Below, piece after piece: positions 49,301-56,594 of a DNA stretch of 64,000 bases. Positions within the stretch are counted from its first letter, which is position 1; every line of letters starts with the position of its first letter. The translations under genes and the position numbers were made by a program. The notes under the pieces were generated by a model. That model was given only the letters and a program-made list of their open reading frames with translations. It was not told where the DNA came from and did not search any database. The stretch comes from Maniola hyperantus (Eukaryota; Arthropoda; Insecta; Lepidoptera; Nymphalidae), in the NCBI RefSeq assembly GCF_902806685.2, contig NC_048538.1, positions 11,160,001 through 11,224,000 on the forward strand, read 5' to 3'.

Positions 49301-52300
49301 AGTATGTCAGTTCCCAGACTGTGATGGATGTCAGGGTCGGACATCTTCCTGTGATGAATAGCGGACACCGGCGGACTTCGTCTGTTGATGCCCTCTAAGC
49401 CCGCCACGGATGTCTTCTTTGTACGGGCCACTTTCTGTACCCTAAGACCAATATATCGTATTTTGAACTATAAACTACGACCCTTGGCTCAAGCCAGCGA
49501 ATATGCGAACGTTAAAGGTAATGTACAAACACTATATCGCACACATTTTGTTACTCAGAAAATAAGGCACGTCTGGCTCTACCGGGATCTTGCTCTATCA
49601 TGGAGAACTCAGGCATGCAGGTGTCCTAACGATGTTTTCATTCATCGTTAAAGTAAGTGATAGATTCCAATTCCCCACCCCTGAATGGATATAAGTATGG
49701 ATTTATTGCTTTTATTATACAGAGTGTAACCAGAACGCGCTGGCAAAAACGAAGACTGGTGATAGTACTGATGATCAGTGATATTATGATACCACAAGAG
49801 AAAACGCAAAAAAATAAATAAAAAAAATCTTACATTTTGTAAAATTTCACGATATATCTATACTACTATATAAAGAGGTAATGTCGTTAAGCTTGTTTGT
49901 AGGGGGTAATCTTTGGAACTACTGAATCGATTTTAAAAATTCGTTCACCAGTAGAAAGCTACATTATTCCTGAGTGACATAGGCTATACGGGATCTTTAA
50001 AAATCTAAATCCACGCGGGCGAAGCCGCGGGTATCAGCTAGTTGCATATGAAACATCTGACTGACGCTAGCTAGAGGTCAAGGAACGTTCCGTAAGTAGG
50101 GCACTCAGAGTCCCGAGTTTTGCACGCTATATATTGCGAGTTTGAAAAATACTAAATCACTAAAACTACAAAATGAGGCAAATGATTATTTGTATTGGAT
50201 TGTGTTTAAGTAGTATAACAATAACGCTAAGTTTTTGCTAGCGTTCTGGTTACAGCCTGTATATATTGATTTATTATATTTATTGATTGATTAAAATATG
50301 GATGGATGAATTGATTAAACATACCATGTACTATGAGCCGGCGGCAACTGAAACACTTGCGCATCGTACGCGTCATAGTCAAATATGGAGTTGTGCATAT
50401 AATCATCCTCCTTCAACAGTTTCCCTTTACACTCGTCTTCGTACATCTTTTTCAACGGCTCCTGACTTTTTCTCGGCGGCAATTTAATTCTCGGAATAAA
50501 ATTCGAGTATGCAACCTTCTTATTGGTGGAATAAAAGGACAAATTGATCCAATGGGGCATAGAGTAATCGTCTATAGAGTTGATATTGCTGTCTTTATTG
50601 TGGAACTTTAGCAAGGGGACTGCGTGTAAGGGTTGTTCTCCGACGCAAACTAAATCGCTTCCTACACCATTGTCGATGATCCTCTGCTTGGTGACATTGG
50701 TTAGCTCTCTATCGACCTCGAAGACACCTACGCCGGGTGTGATCACGACACTGAGTTGACCGGTTCGGTCAAAGCATCGGTCCAAGTAATGCTTTTCGAA
50801 TACTGAAAGTTATTGTAAAAACTCCATCAACATAACAAAATAAACAACTACTAAAATAAATTAATATAAGATCAATACAAAATTTAATTTAAAACAAACT
50901 TTATTGTTAACAAAATTACAGAGACTATGAATTCAGGATAGGTACACTTATAAAACAAAGGGCCATCTTATCACTAAAGTGATCTCTTCCAGGCAACCCA
51001 ACTTAAGAACTAAAATAAATCAATATTAATATATCTCAAAAACAAAAAATTATAACTACTAAAGTTATATTCTTAGATGATGCCTGCGTCTTCGTTTGCG
51101 TGGATTTTTTTATATCTACAGACTAACACTTGAGTGCAATCAAACCTCAGCTGGCAAGTGATGATGCAGCCTAAGATTAGAGATAGATTTGTACAGTAAT
51201 TAGTTCAATAAAAAAAATGTTTACCATTTAAACTCATATTCAGAACTTCGAGAAAATTCCCCTGAGCTGCAGTAGAATTAATGGCAGTTGGTATTTCCAT
51301 GTTAGGCCTCTCATGGTATTGCAGTACAATCTTTTGATAGTCAGTGAAAAGCCTTCTCAGTTGCAGTAAGACATTTGACCAATCTTCATACCTTTCATTC
51401 TGGACTGCCACCCTGCATTTGACAAAATAATCCAAAGGTCCACATGGAAAATTTCTTAGAATTATATACTTATATACTTTTTTGATGTTACTGTTAAGAA
51501 ATAATTTTTGTAGGTTTGCAGTTTTTGAATTAGGATTAAAATAAAGGTTTCTAAAACCACAAATAATAATTGGCATTACAAATAAAACAAAACACGCTAA
51601 TATATGAAATTAATTTCGTGTGTTGTGTAAAAATCAAATGCAAACCTTGTAACTGTAAATAATAAAATATTTATGTATGTGTATTGTGTATGGTAAAGGT
51701 ATTTTCATTATCTTAATTTTATGGGCTACTAGCTGATGCCTGCGACTTCGTCCGCGTGTTATTAGGTTTTTAAAAAAATCCGTGGGAACTCTTTGATTTT
51801 CCGTGATAAAAAGTAGCACATGCCACTCTCCAGGTCTTTATCTATACCCATGCAAAAAATCACGTCAATCCGTTGCACTGTTGCGACTTGATTGAAGGAC
51901 AAACTAACAAACCAATAAACCAACAAACAAACACACTTTCGCATTTATAATAAGGGTAATGATTATAAATGGTAACAACCTGTAAAAATCTTCATAAAAC
52001 CGTCCTCTGTAGTCTTTCTGTAAACACTCTTTCATGTGTTGGGGGAATTCCTCTAAGGTTTTGGCTTTATAAAATGTTCTTGAAAATAATACAATTGTCA
52101 CTTCATGATTACTGCCATTTTTCTGAAAAGTATAATATTTTGTAGCTTGCCATCCTACTATAACGGATCACTTTGGGTTTTAAGCTACATCCACACAAAT
52201 AAAATTTGTTTTGTGCGTCATTTTATCAGAGAGTTCCATACATACAAAAGGAAAAAAGAAACCGTTATAGGATCACTTCATTGTCTGCCTGGTTGTCTGT

Positions 52301-54864
52301 CGTCAAGGGAATCGAAACCTATAGACTCTATAGAGTACTTCCAGTTGACCTATATTGAATCATGGGCTTCAATGATAGTTGGTAAATCAGGTAGCAATGT
52401 TTTATAGCACTAGTAAAGGGAAAAATCCGAAACCCGTGAATTTGTAGTTACATCACAAAAAAAGCGGCCAAGTGCGAGTCAGGCTAGCGCACCGAGGGTT
52501 CCGTACTACAGTCGAATTTTTTCGACATTTTGCACGATAATTCAAAAACTATGATGCATAAAAATAAATAAAAATCTGTTTTAGAATGCACATGTAAAAC
52601 CCTTTCATATGATACCCCACTTGATATAGTTATCTTACTTCGAAAATTAATAATACTTACTAATTATTAGTTCATGACCACAATTTTTTTTGTGGAATGT
52701 AACCCTAAATTCACAGTGTTCAGAGGTTTCCCCTTATGTCTGCTATAAGACCTACCTACCTGCCAAATTTCATAATTCTAAGTCAATGGGAAGTATGTTT
52801 CTTGACAGACAGACAGACAACAAAGTGATCCTATAAGGGTTCCATTTTTCTTTTTAGGTATGGAACACTAAAAAAGTAAGTAAAAGGTAGTAGTCGTAAT
52901 TAAACCTACCCTCCATTTAGCAAACAGATCCGCAAGAAATCCATTAACAGCCTTCTCAAAGTATAAGTCACCGTGAATATCAAAGTCCCACATCTCAGAG
53001 GACATTTGTATGAAAAGATACACCATAGATGTTGAGGAGCGGAACACAATTTTCGTGTCTTCCGTTATAACACCACAGGCGACCCTGTCACCCTGGGACC
53101 ACATTTCGTACACCTGACATCTGATTGCACCTCCGCAATATTCTATCTTTTTATTCAGGTACACACAAGTACTGACCTAAAATAAACAGTAATCAAATCA
53201 AATCAAATCAAATGGTTTATTCAATACTAGCTGATGCCCGCGACTTCGTCGTGGATTTAAGTTTTCCAAAATCCCATGGGAACTTAATTTTCTGGGATAA
53301 AAAGTAGCCTATATGCTAATCCAGGTTATAGTCTATCTCCATTCTAAATTTCAGTCAAATCCGTCCAGTAGTTTTTGCGTGAAGGAGTAACAAACATACA
53401 CACACACACACATACAAACTTTCGCCTTTATAGTATTAGTCGGGATAGTATAATTTTTGATTAGATGCTTTATAGTTTATACACTCTAACTACTGAATGA
53501 AGTTAGTATAAGATGGCTGTCTTAGTTACATAATCCCCATACCATTAACCGTTTTGAGTATTTTTTTTGAGAAAAATTGGTTCTGAGATTGTGCTGTGAA
53601 TAGGTAACAGAAAGAAAGATAAACTTTTGCATTTATAATACACATTCAACATCATCATGAGCTGCCCATTGCCGGCTCACTACAGAGCATGAGCAGAGCC
53701 ATAGTCTACCATGCTGGCCAAGTGCGGATTGGTGGACTTCACACACTTTTGAGAACATTGTGGGACTCTCAGGCATGCAGGTTGTCACACGATGTTTTCG
53801 TTCTCCGTTAAAGCAAGTGATATTTAATTACTTACAACACACATAATTCCAAAAAGTTAGAGGTGTGTGCCCGTGATCGAACCCCCGACCTCTACTACTA
53901 CCCTACTACTGCTAGCTACTCTACTACTAGGCTATCACAGCTTATGTTAATATACTTATTAGTATGGATAAAATGAACAAATAGTTAACTATAAGATTTA
54001 TATATGTATATTTTACCAAATGATTCTTCAGCCTCCACATCTCAGATCTTCCCAAGTACTGATCTTTGAAAGTCAGTTCCACAGAATCTAGAGCTACATC
54101 TGCTACATTAACAATATTCACATACACATCTGCAAATGTTCGCAGTTGGAAGGTTGTGGCAATGCTTTGCTCCACGCTGATAGCATCTGGAAATAAACAT
54201 TATAATTTATATAAACACTGAATAACAGTCGTAATATAGTGTTCTTAATTATTAGTTATTACCAATACTAAAAATCTATTGATCTCAAGATTTTTTTTAA
54301 ATCTATTCTGTTACAAGTTCAAGCCCTGAACTCTTACCTGATAGTATGAAGCAGTTACGACTCTGGGGTAGTTAAATTTTAGCATGGCACCTATGTAGTT
54401 TGTATATGAACACACAGGTCTTACTTCATTTGGTTGGAATTAATGCATTCTGCTGCCACATCTATAACTTAAATGGGTGTGTTTAGGAAACTTACCTCTC
54501 CCTCGTCCTGGAGCATCAACTTTAGTAACTTGCAAAAGCAGCCTCGGGTAATCATTTTCTGGATGATAAATTTCAACAATATCTTTTTCCTTTAATCCAG
54601 GATAATCTTTCAGATTTATTATCAGATCTTCAGCTTAAATAATATGGAAATTTCAAAATAACAGATTAGAAATGTCTCAACAAAGAGTAAATTGAATTAC
54701 ATTGTAGTTTCAAAAGACATTTATACATTCATACAATAGCTGTTGTACCTACTGTAGAGGTACATTAATCCATCAAATAACACTTTAAATGTAATGTGTT
54801 ATAAAAGAACAAAATACTTACAACTAAAACTAGACTGATGAACGATCAATTTAAAAGATTTCAT
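25301..54864 (-). CDS. DEPDC5: DEPDC5 / Iml1, GATOR1 subunit, 26 coding exons modelled
   Basis: Exons in order: 54864-54822, 54633-54496, 54186-54017, 53176-52910, 52122-51980, 51412-51225, 50802-50325, 49441-49293, 48875-48678, 48084-47929, 47189-47034, 42561-42344, 41231-41020, 40098-39924, 39418-39221, 36389-36309, 34402-34317, 31795-31724, 31145-30947, 30485-30380, 29608-29387, 28831-28671, 27971-27803, 27380-27149, 26332-26233, 25504-25301. Total 4,521 nt, 1,506 aa (human about 1,603). GATOR1 is the GAP for RagA/B that switches off mTORC1 at the lysosome when amino acids are low. Conserved stretches: VELTFKDQYLGR, MWDFDIHGDLYFEKAVNGFL, GRFYEDFY, VVITPGVGVFEVDR, ALINPF...KLTSNRRRW, GVDWKSLTIPACLP, the DEP domain near residues 1060-1150, and a C-terminal FKHFCANHEQRL. 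Phases agree throughout. The linker exons 36389-36309, 34402-34317 and 31795-31724 rest on phase and codon composition, and the donor at 39924 (GTTCGT) is weak. Confidence 0.93.
25611..25797 (+). mobile_element. Helitron-like element (LEP1-type)
   Basis: Starts TCCTACTTATATTATAAATG, contains ATGCCGCAACGGAGC and TTTTTATCCCGGAAAATC, and ends in a GTCGCGGGTATCAGCTAG hairpin tail followed by T. It lies in the last DEPDC5 intron. Confidence 0.75.
27405..27615 (+). mobile_element. Helitron-like element, degraded
   Basis: Starts TCCATACTAATATTTTAAAT, then TTTTTCACGGCCCA and TTTTTATCCTGGAAAATC, ends CATCATCTAG. It lies about 25 bases upstream of the DEPDC5 exon at 27380. Confidence 0.6.
28404..28580 (+). 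mobile_element. Helitron-like element, degraded 3' end
   Basis: Starts TCCTACTAATATTGTAAATG, contains CGCCGCAACGAAGCG and CCCGGAAAATCAAAGAG, ends GTTGCGGGCATCATTTAG, with the CTAG mutated. Confidence 0.65.
28622..28681 (-). mobile_element. tRNA-like SINE head at a DEPDC5 exon-intron junction
   Basis: On the minus strand GGTTCGACTCC (28635-28625) is a perfect B-box match. TTGCCGAGTTGG (28681-28670) fits an A box 34 bases upstream. The A-box match covers the last four codons of the exon 28831-28671 and its donor. A T6 run follows at about 28614-28609. The arms do not fold into a good tRNA. Confidence 0.4.
28925..29218 (+). mobile_element. tRNA-derived SINE, full-length-like
   Basis: Head TGATAGTGGTTAAGACGTTT with a weak B box (GGGTGTTCAATC). 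The body has AAACATCGTAAGGAAACCTG, GCCTGAGAGTTCTCCATAAT and CAAAACCCTTCCCATTCTGA, and it ends in a (GAT)n tail. Related pieces lie at 37690-37793, 47518-47697, 49560-49665 and 53644-53940. Confidence 0.7.
30068..30258 (-). mobile_element. Helitron-like element, second subfamily
   Basis: CTAGCTTATGCTCGCGACTT at the left, TTAGCGGATTCCTACGTC, CAGTCAGTCACCTTTTCC and TTTTATATGTTAAG at the right. It lies in a DEPDC5 intron. Confidence 0.65.
30528..30568. repeat. TG-rich microsatellite
   Basis: An interrupted (GT)n/(GTAT)n run of about 40 bases in a DEPDC5 intron. Confidence 0.75.
31499..31695 (+). mobile_element. Helitron-like element (LEP1-type)
   Basis: Starts TCATACTAATATTATGAATG, contains TTTTTCACGGCCCAACAG, AAATTTGGTACAGAG and TTATCCCGGAAAATTAG, and ends in GACGAAGTCGCAGACATCATCTAG split as hairpin plus CTAG. 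It lies 28 bases from the donor of the DEPDC5 exon at 31724. Confidence 0.75.
33964..34257. repeat. TIR element rich in CTTGACGTCAAG, DEPDC5 intron
   Basis: Imperfect inverted ends of about 38 bp: GGCTTCCGAGACGATCAAGC at the left versus CTTGACCGTC-type sequence (GGGTTGACCGTCTTGGAAGC) at the right. The palindrome CTTGACGTCAAG is near both ends. The interior has a second hairpin (AAGTGTCTTAC / GTAAGAAAAGTGC around TCTCACATCTCC). It ends about 60 bases from the exon at 34317. Confidence 0.7.
34403..36308. other. DEPDC5 intron, AT-rich
   Basis: 1.9 kb. A partial GTTGTCTC-family MITE at 36105-36205 is the only element recognised. Nothing coding was seen on either strand. Confidence 0.5.
36105..36205. 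repeat. GTAGAGCGTTGTCTC-family MITE, degraded
   Basis: GCTTTGTCGGTCTCAACGAC and AGACAACGCTCTACCAAAC match the copies at 45.7 and 47.3 kb. Confidence 0.55.
36567..36806 (-). mobile_element. Interspersed repeat with AAGTGCGAGCCAGGCTCGCG head, copy A
   Basis: On the minus strand it begins CCAAGTGCGAGCCAGGCTCG and GAGGGTTCCGTACTACAGTC, followed by TTTCATGTGAT-like text (reverse of ATCATGTGAAAGG). Longer plus-strand copies lie at 52461-52872 and 58471-58930. This is a well-known lepidopteran repeat; its formal name is not certain. Confidence 0.65.
37690..37793 (+). mobile_element. SINE 3' fragment
   Basis: Contains TGGCCAGCGTGGTAGACTAT, CAAAACCCTTCTCACTCTGA and GAGACCCGTGCTTTG, the tail of the SINE described at 28925-29218. 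Confidence 0.65.
38305..38374 (+). pseudogene. Decayed THAP-domain exon inside a DEPDC5 intron
   Basis: The reading from ATG 38305 gives MVSCSILGY, then a Ser/Arg stretch, an in-frame TAA, then GITFHK directly before a GTAAGT donor. THAP domains typically open M-x-x-C-x-x-x-G-C and continue to G-x-x-F-H-K-F-P. Here the second Cys is Tyr and a stop interrupts it. It is probably a relic of a P-element-like or domesticated THAP gene. It is unrelated to the DEPDC5 transcript, which runs the other way. Confidence 0.5.
39004..39042. repeat. Short perfect hairpin
   Basis: AATTCTATCAAAGTTGG and CCAACTTTGATAGAATT are exact reverse complements around a 5-base loop (TCTCG), in a DEPDC5 intron. Confidence 0.9.
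42103..42295 (-). mobile_element. CTAG-ended repeat, inverted copy (partner 47699-47879)
   Basis: CTAGCTGCCCCGGCGAACTT at the left, AGAACCATCCTCGTACTTC and GTTCTCGAGATTTGCGATC inside, and TTTTTATATAGAGA at the right. The same element lies on the other strand 5.4 kb away. Ends resemble Helitron-like CTAG termini. Confidence 0.7.
42668..42968 (-). mobile_element. Helitron-like element with duplicated flank, copy A
   Basis: The element proper is 42744-42966, from CTAGCTGATGCCCGTGACTT to CGCATTTATAATATGG. The preceding 75 bases (TATGTATGTGTATTGTGTAT, TTATCTTAATTTTATGGGCT) are also shared with the copy at 51660-51962, in the same orientation. Confidence 0.7.
43702..43853. repeat. GC-rich palindromic MITE, copy C
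   Basis: GCGACAGGTCGAGATGACAA at the left, GCCATCTCGACCTGTCGC at the right. The interior has CTAACCCGGTGCGGGCGAGC. It lies in the 4.5-kb DEPDC5 intron between exons at 47034 and 42561. Confidence 0.8.
45029..45891. mobile_element. TIR element (outer), interrupted by a second MITE
   Basis: CCGCGTATAGACTGATGTAA at the left is mirrored at the right by TTGCATCAGTCTATACTCTA and TACGCGG, with an 8-base GAGTATAG duplication in the right arm. The interior is full of GTGTTACATTACACG and GTGTGGAC motifs. No transposase reading frame was seen, so it is non-autonomous. The inner insertion is 45686-45862. Confidence 0.65.
45686..45862. mobile_element. GTAGAGCGTTGTCTC-family MITE, best copy, nested
   Basis: TACGCGGCCAAAAGTGATGA plus ACATCG at the left, and CGATGTTCATCACTTTCGGC plus CGCGTA at the right. 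The core has GTAGAGCACTGTCTCGGTC and GACAACGCTCTAC inverted to each other. It interrupts the outer TIR element near its right end. Confidence 0.75.
46193..46641. mobile_element. piggyBac-type MITE with TTAA flanks
   Basis: TTAA (46193-46196) then GGCAGTGGTCCGACC at the left; GGTCGGACCACTGCC then TTAA (46638-46641) at the right. The inverted ends match exactly over 15 bases. The interior has sub-repeats built on CTCGCTCAGCGA. No transposase frame. Confidence 0.8.
47262..47470. repeat. GTAGAGCGTTGTCTC-family MITE
   Basis: GACGATGTACAGAACCCGGC at the left, GTCGATGTATTTACTGCCGG at the right. The core GTAGAGCGTTGTCTCTGTTA is inverted as AGAGACAACGCTCTACG. It lies about 70 bases upstream of the DEPDC5 exon at 47189. 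Confidence 0.7.
47518..47697 (-). mobile_element. SINE, 3' part
   Basis: Starts with (CAT)n, then GGGTCTCCTCTCATAATGAG, GGCCAAGTACAGATTGGCAG and GATGTTTTCCTTCACTGTTA. It is the same family as 28925-29218, here in minus orientation. Confidence 0.7.
47699..47879 (+). mobile_element. CTAG-ended repeat (partner inverted at 42103-42295)
   Basis: TCTATATATAAAAATGAATC at the left, GATCGAAAATCTCGAGAACA inside, AAGTTCGCCGGGGCAGCTAG at the right. It lies directly after a SINE. Confidence 0.7.
49560..49665 (-). mobile_element. SINE internal fragment
   Basis: TCATGGAGAACTCAGGCATG, then CAGGTGTCC, GATGTTTTCATTCATCG and TTAAAGTAAGTGAT match the middle of the SINE family at 53644-53940. Confidence 0.55.
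49857..50041 (+). mobile_element. Helitron-like element, other subfamily
   Basis: Starts TCTATACTACTATATAAAGA, contains AATCTTTGGAACTACTGAAT and CCAGTAGAAAGCTACATTAT, ends in the hairpin GCGGGCGAAGCCGCGGGTATC and AGCTAG. Confidence 0.7.
51660..51962 (-). mobile_element. Helitron-like element with duplicated flank, copy B
   Basis: The element proper is 51729-51958. It shares an extra 70 bases of left flank with copy A at 42668-42968. The right end is about 18 bases from the donor of the DEPDC5 exon ending at 51980. Confidence 0.7.
52461..52872 (+). mobile_element. Interspersed repeat with AAGTGCGAGTC head, copy B
   Basis: GCGGCCAAGTGCGAGTCAGG, CCGAGGGTTCCGTACTACAG, CATATGATACCCCACTTGAT, AGACAGACAGACAACAAAG and a tail AGGTATGGAACACTAAAAAA. 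It is close to full length and ends about 40 bases before the exon at 52910. Confidence 0.75.
53227..53442 (-). mobile_element. Helitron-like element (LEP1-type)
   Basis: CTAGCTGATGCCCGCGACTT at the left, TTCTGGGATAAAAAGTAGCC, CAAATCCGTCCAGTAG, a (CA)n run at 53396-53414 and TTTATAGTATTAG at the right. Confidence 0.75.
53644..53940 (-). mobile_element. tRNA-derived SINE, near full length
   Basis: The minus-strand head is GCTGTGATAGCCTAGTAGTA, followed by a B box GGTTCGATCAC. The body carries CTTGGCCAGCATGGTAGACT on the minus strand, and the tail is (CAT)n on the plus strand. The head has picked up extra TACTAC tandem units. Confidence 0.75.
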
Positions 54865-56594
54865 TGTTGTTTACAAATTATTTATGAGGAGACATCTTGT
54901 CGACAAAATATTCCATTGTAACAAATAGCTACTTAAGCTAAACGAATAGTAGTGTAAGGATTATTAGCTTCCACTGGCATTCGCTGTTAAAAATGAGTGC
55001 TTTTATTTGATTTAAATTTTAAAAATTAATATAGGTATTTTGGAGTTACACAAATTTCTCATTATTTTCTTTCCTTTCGCTTTTTTTTCCAACTGACCAC
55101 AGCAACCGCCAACAACTGACTGTAGGTACGGCTCTGGGCACAGGCTCTGGGCACCGACCAGAAAAAAAAAGGCTCTGGGTTCCTTCTACTTCTAGCTCTT
55201 TTGTTTGAGCCAAAGAGAATATAATCACTATGGTTTGAGCCTTCAATCCTTGGATGAATAATTTTCAAAAGTCTTCAATCCATAAAAACACCATTGCAAC
55301 CACAGACCGTGATTGGAAATAGAATGCACCCAAAGAGCAAACAGAAAACAAAAAAACACTATCCCGTAGATAGAGTAATAAAGGTAGATGCAGGAACGTT
55401 TGCTTTCTCATTCGCACTAAAAAGAGAGCAGAGATAAAGTTACTAATGTGATAAACAGAGACGCAGCTAACCTATTTTTTGTCCCTTATCGTGTAACTGG
55501 TTTTTTTCAAGAATACATACAAGAAGTTGCAAAACAAACTTTGAGAATTCGTGGCGTGATTGTATTTCTCATGAGTTATTTACTTGTTTTCACATAAAAA
55601 ACGTTTAATACAAAAATTGTTGATCGGTTAATACAAAATATATTGACTACTAAACAATGGTAATAATTGTCGTGTTATTTATCGTTACGTCGTGCTATCG
55701 CTATCTCATACGCGGTTACACAGTACTTACATCTACCTATTATTCTATCTACGCACTATCCTATCGCTATGTTTAAATACTCTTCTAAGTATCGCTATCA
55801 TATTATTAAAGGTAGTCTCAAAAGAGGTAGAATCCAGAACTGTAAGGTTAGTTGGAGAAATAAAGATAAAGGTCAGGCTCAAAGAGCTAGGACCCAGAGT
55901 TCTAAAGCCAGCTAAAAAAAGATGACGGTCCCTTCACTGAACTACAGTATGATGTCTACACGCTGGAATTGCGTTTGCCAACCTGTTTTTGAAACAACTT
56001 GATTTGAACACGATTTTTGAGCTGATAGCAGCAATATGCGTCATGCAAGTATACTCCGAACTAGATTTATGTCAGTGAAGTTAGTCTCAAATCTCAACAA
56101 AGACTTTTTTTCTTGGCGTTGATATAGGTACCTACCTACTATTATTTATTAATTGGAAATTAATAAAACTTAAAGCTAGTCTTGTCTTGTAACCTACAAA
56201 TCATGCACCGAGTGGAATGGTGCCAAGAAGACTGGCTGCATATTCGCGTTGGACAGCCAGGCTGATCCTTTGCGCAGAAGATAATATGTTGACGGTTTCA
56301 AATAGCTATTTGATACTAAGACGTGTCTTTTTTAATTCTTGATATGGTATGGTGGTCGCTTTGAATCTCTACAATAATAACCATCTTTTTGTATGGCACA
56401 CCTCGTCCAGCGTACTTGTATCATAGTTATAATGTCCATTTCAGTGTACTCTCAAGTCTGTCAAAAATTCAAAATTAAAATGTCAAAAAAAATTCAAACC
56501 ATTCTTCAATTCAATGTTGTTGTTGTGAGTTGGAAATAAGTGAATTGCTAGATCTCAACGATTAAATATTTACAATAATTATAAATGGTCTACA
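54865..56594. other. Divergent intergenic region between DEPDC5 and SWEET
   Basis: 1.7 kb holding both promoters. A small GGCTCTGGGCAC tandem occurs at 55130-55178. No gene or clear transposon was recognised. Confidence 0.5.

Noticed and set aside
50333..50611. Plus-strand open frame over the large DEPDC5 exon
   Set aside because: Mirror frame of the strongly conserved minus-strand exon 50802-50325.
55667..55925. Two overlapping plus-strand frames with a basic C-terminus
   Set aside because: No splice context, no homology recognised and low-complexity composition.
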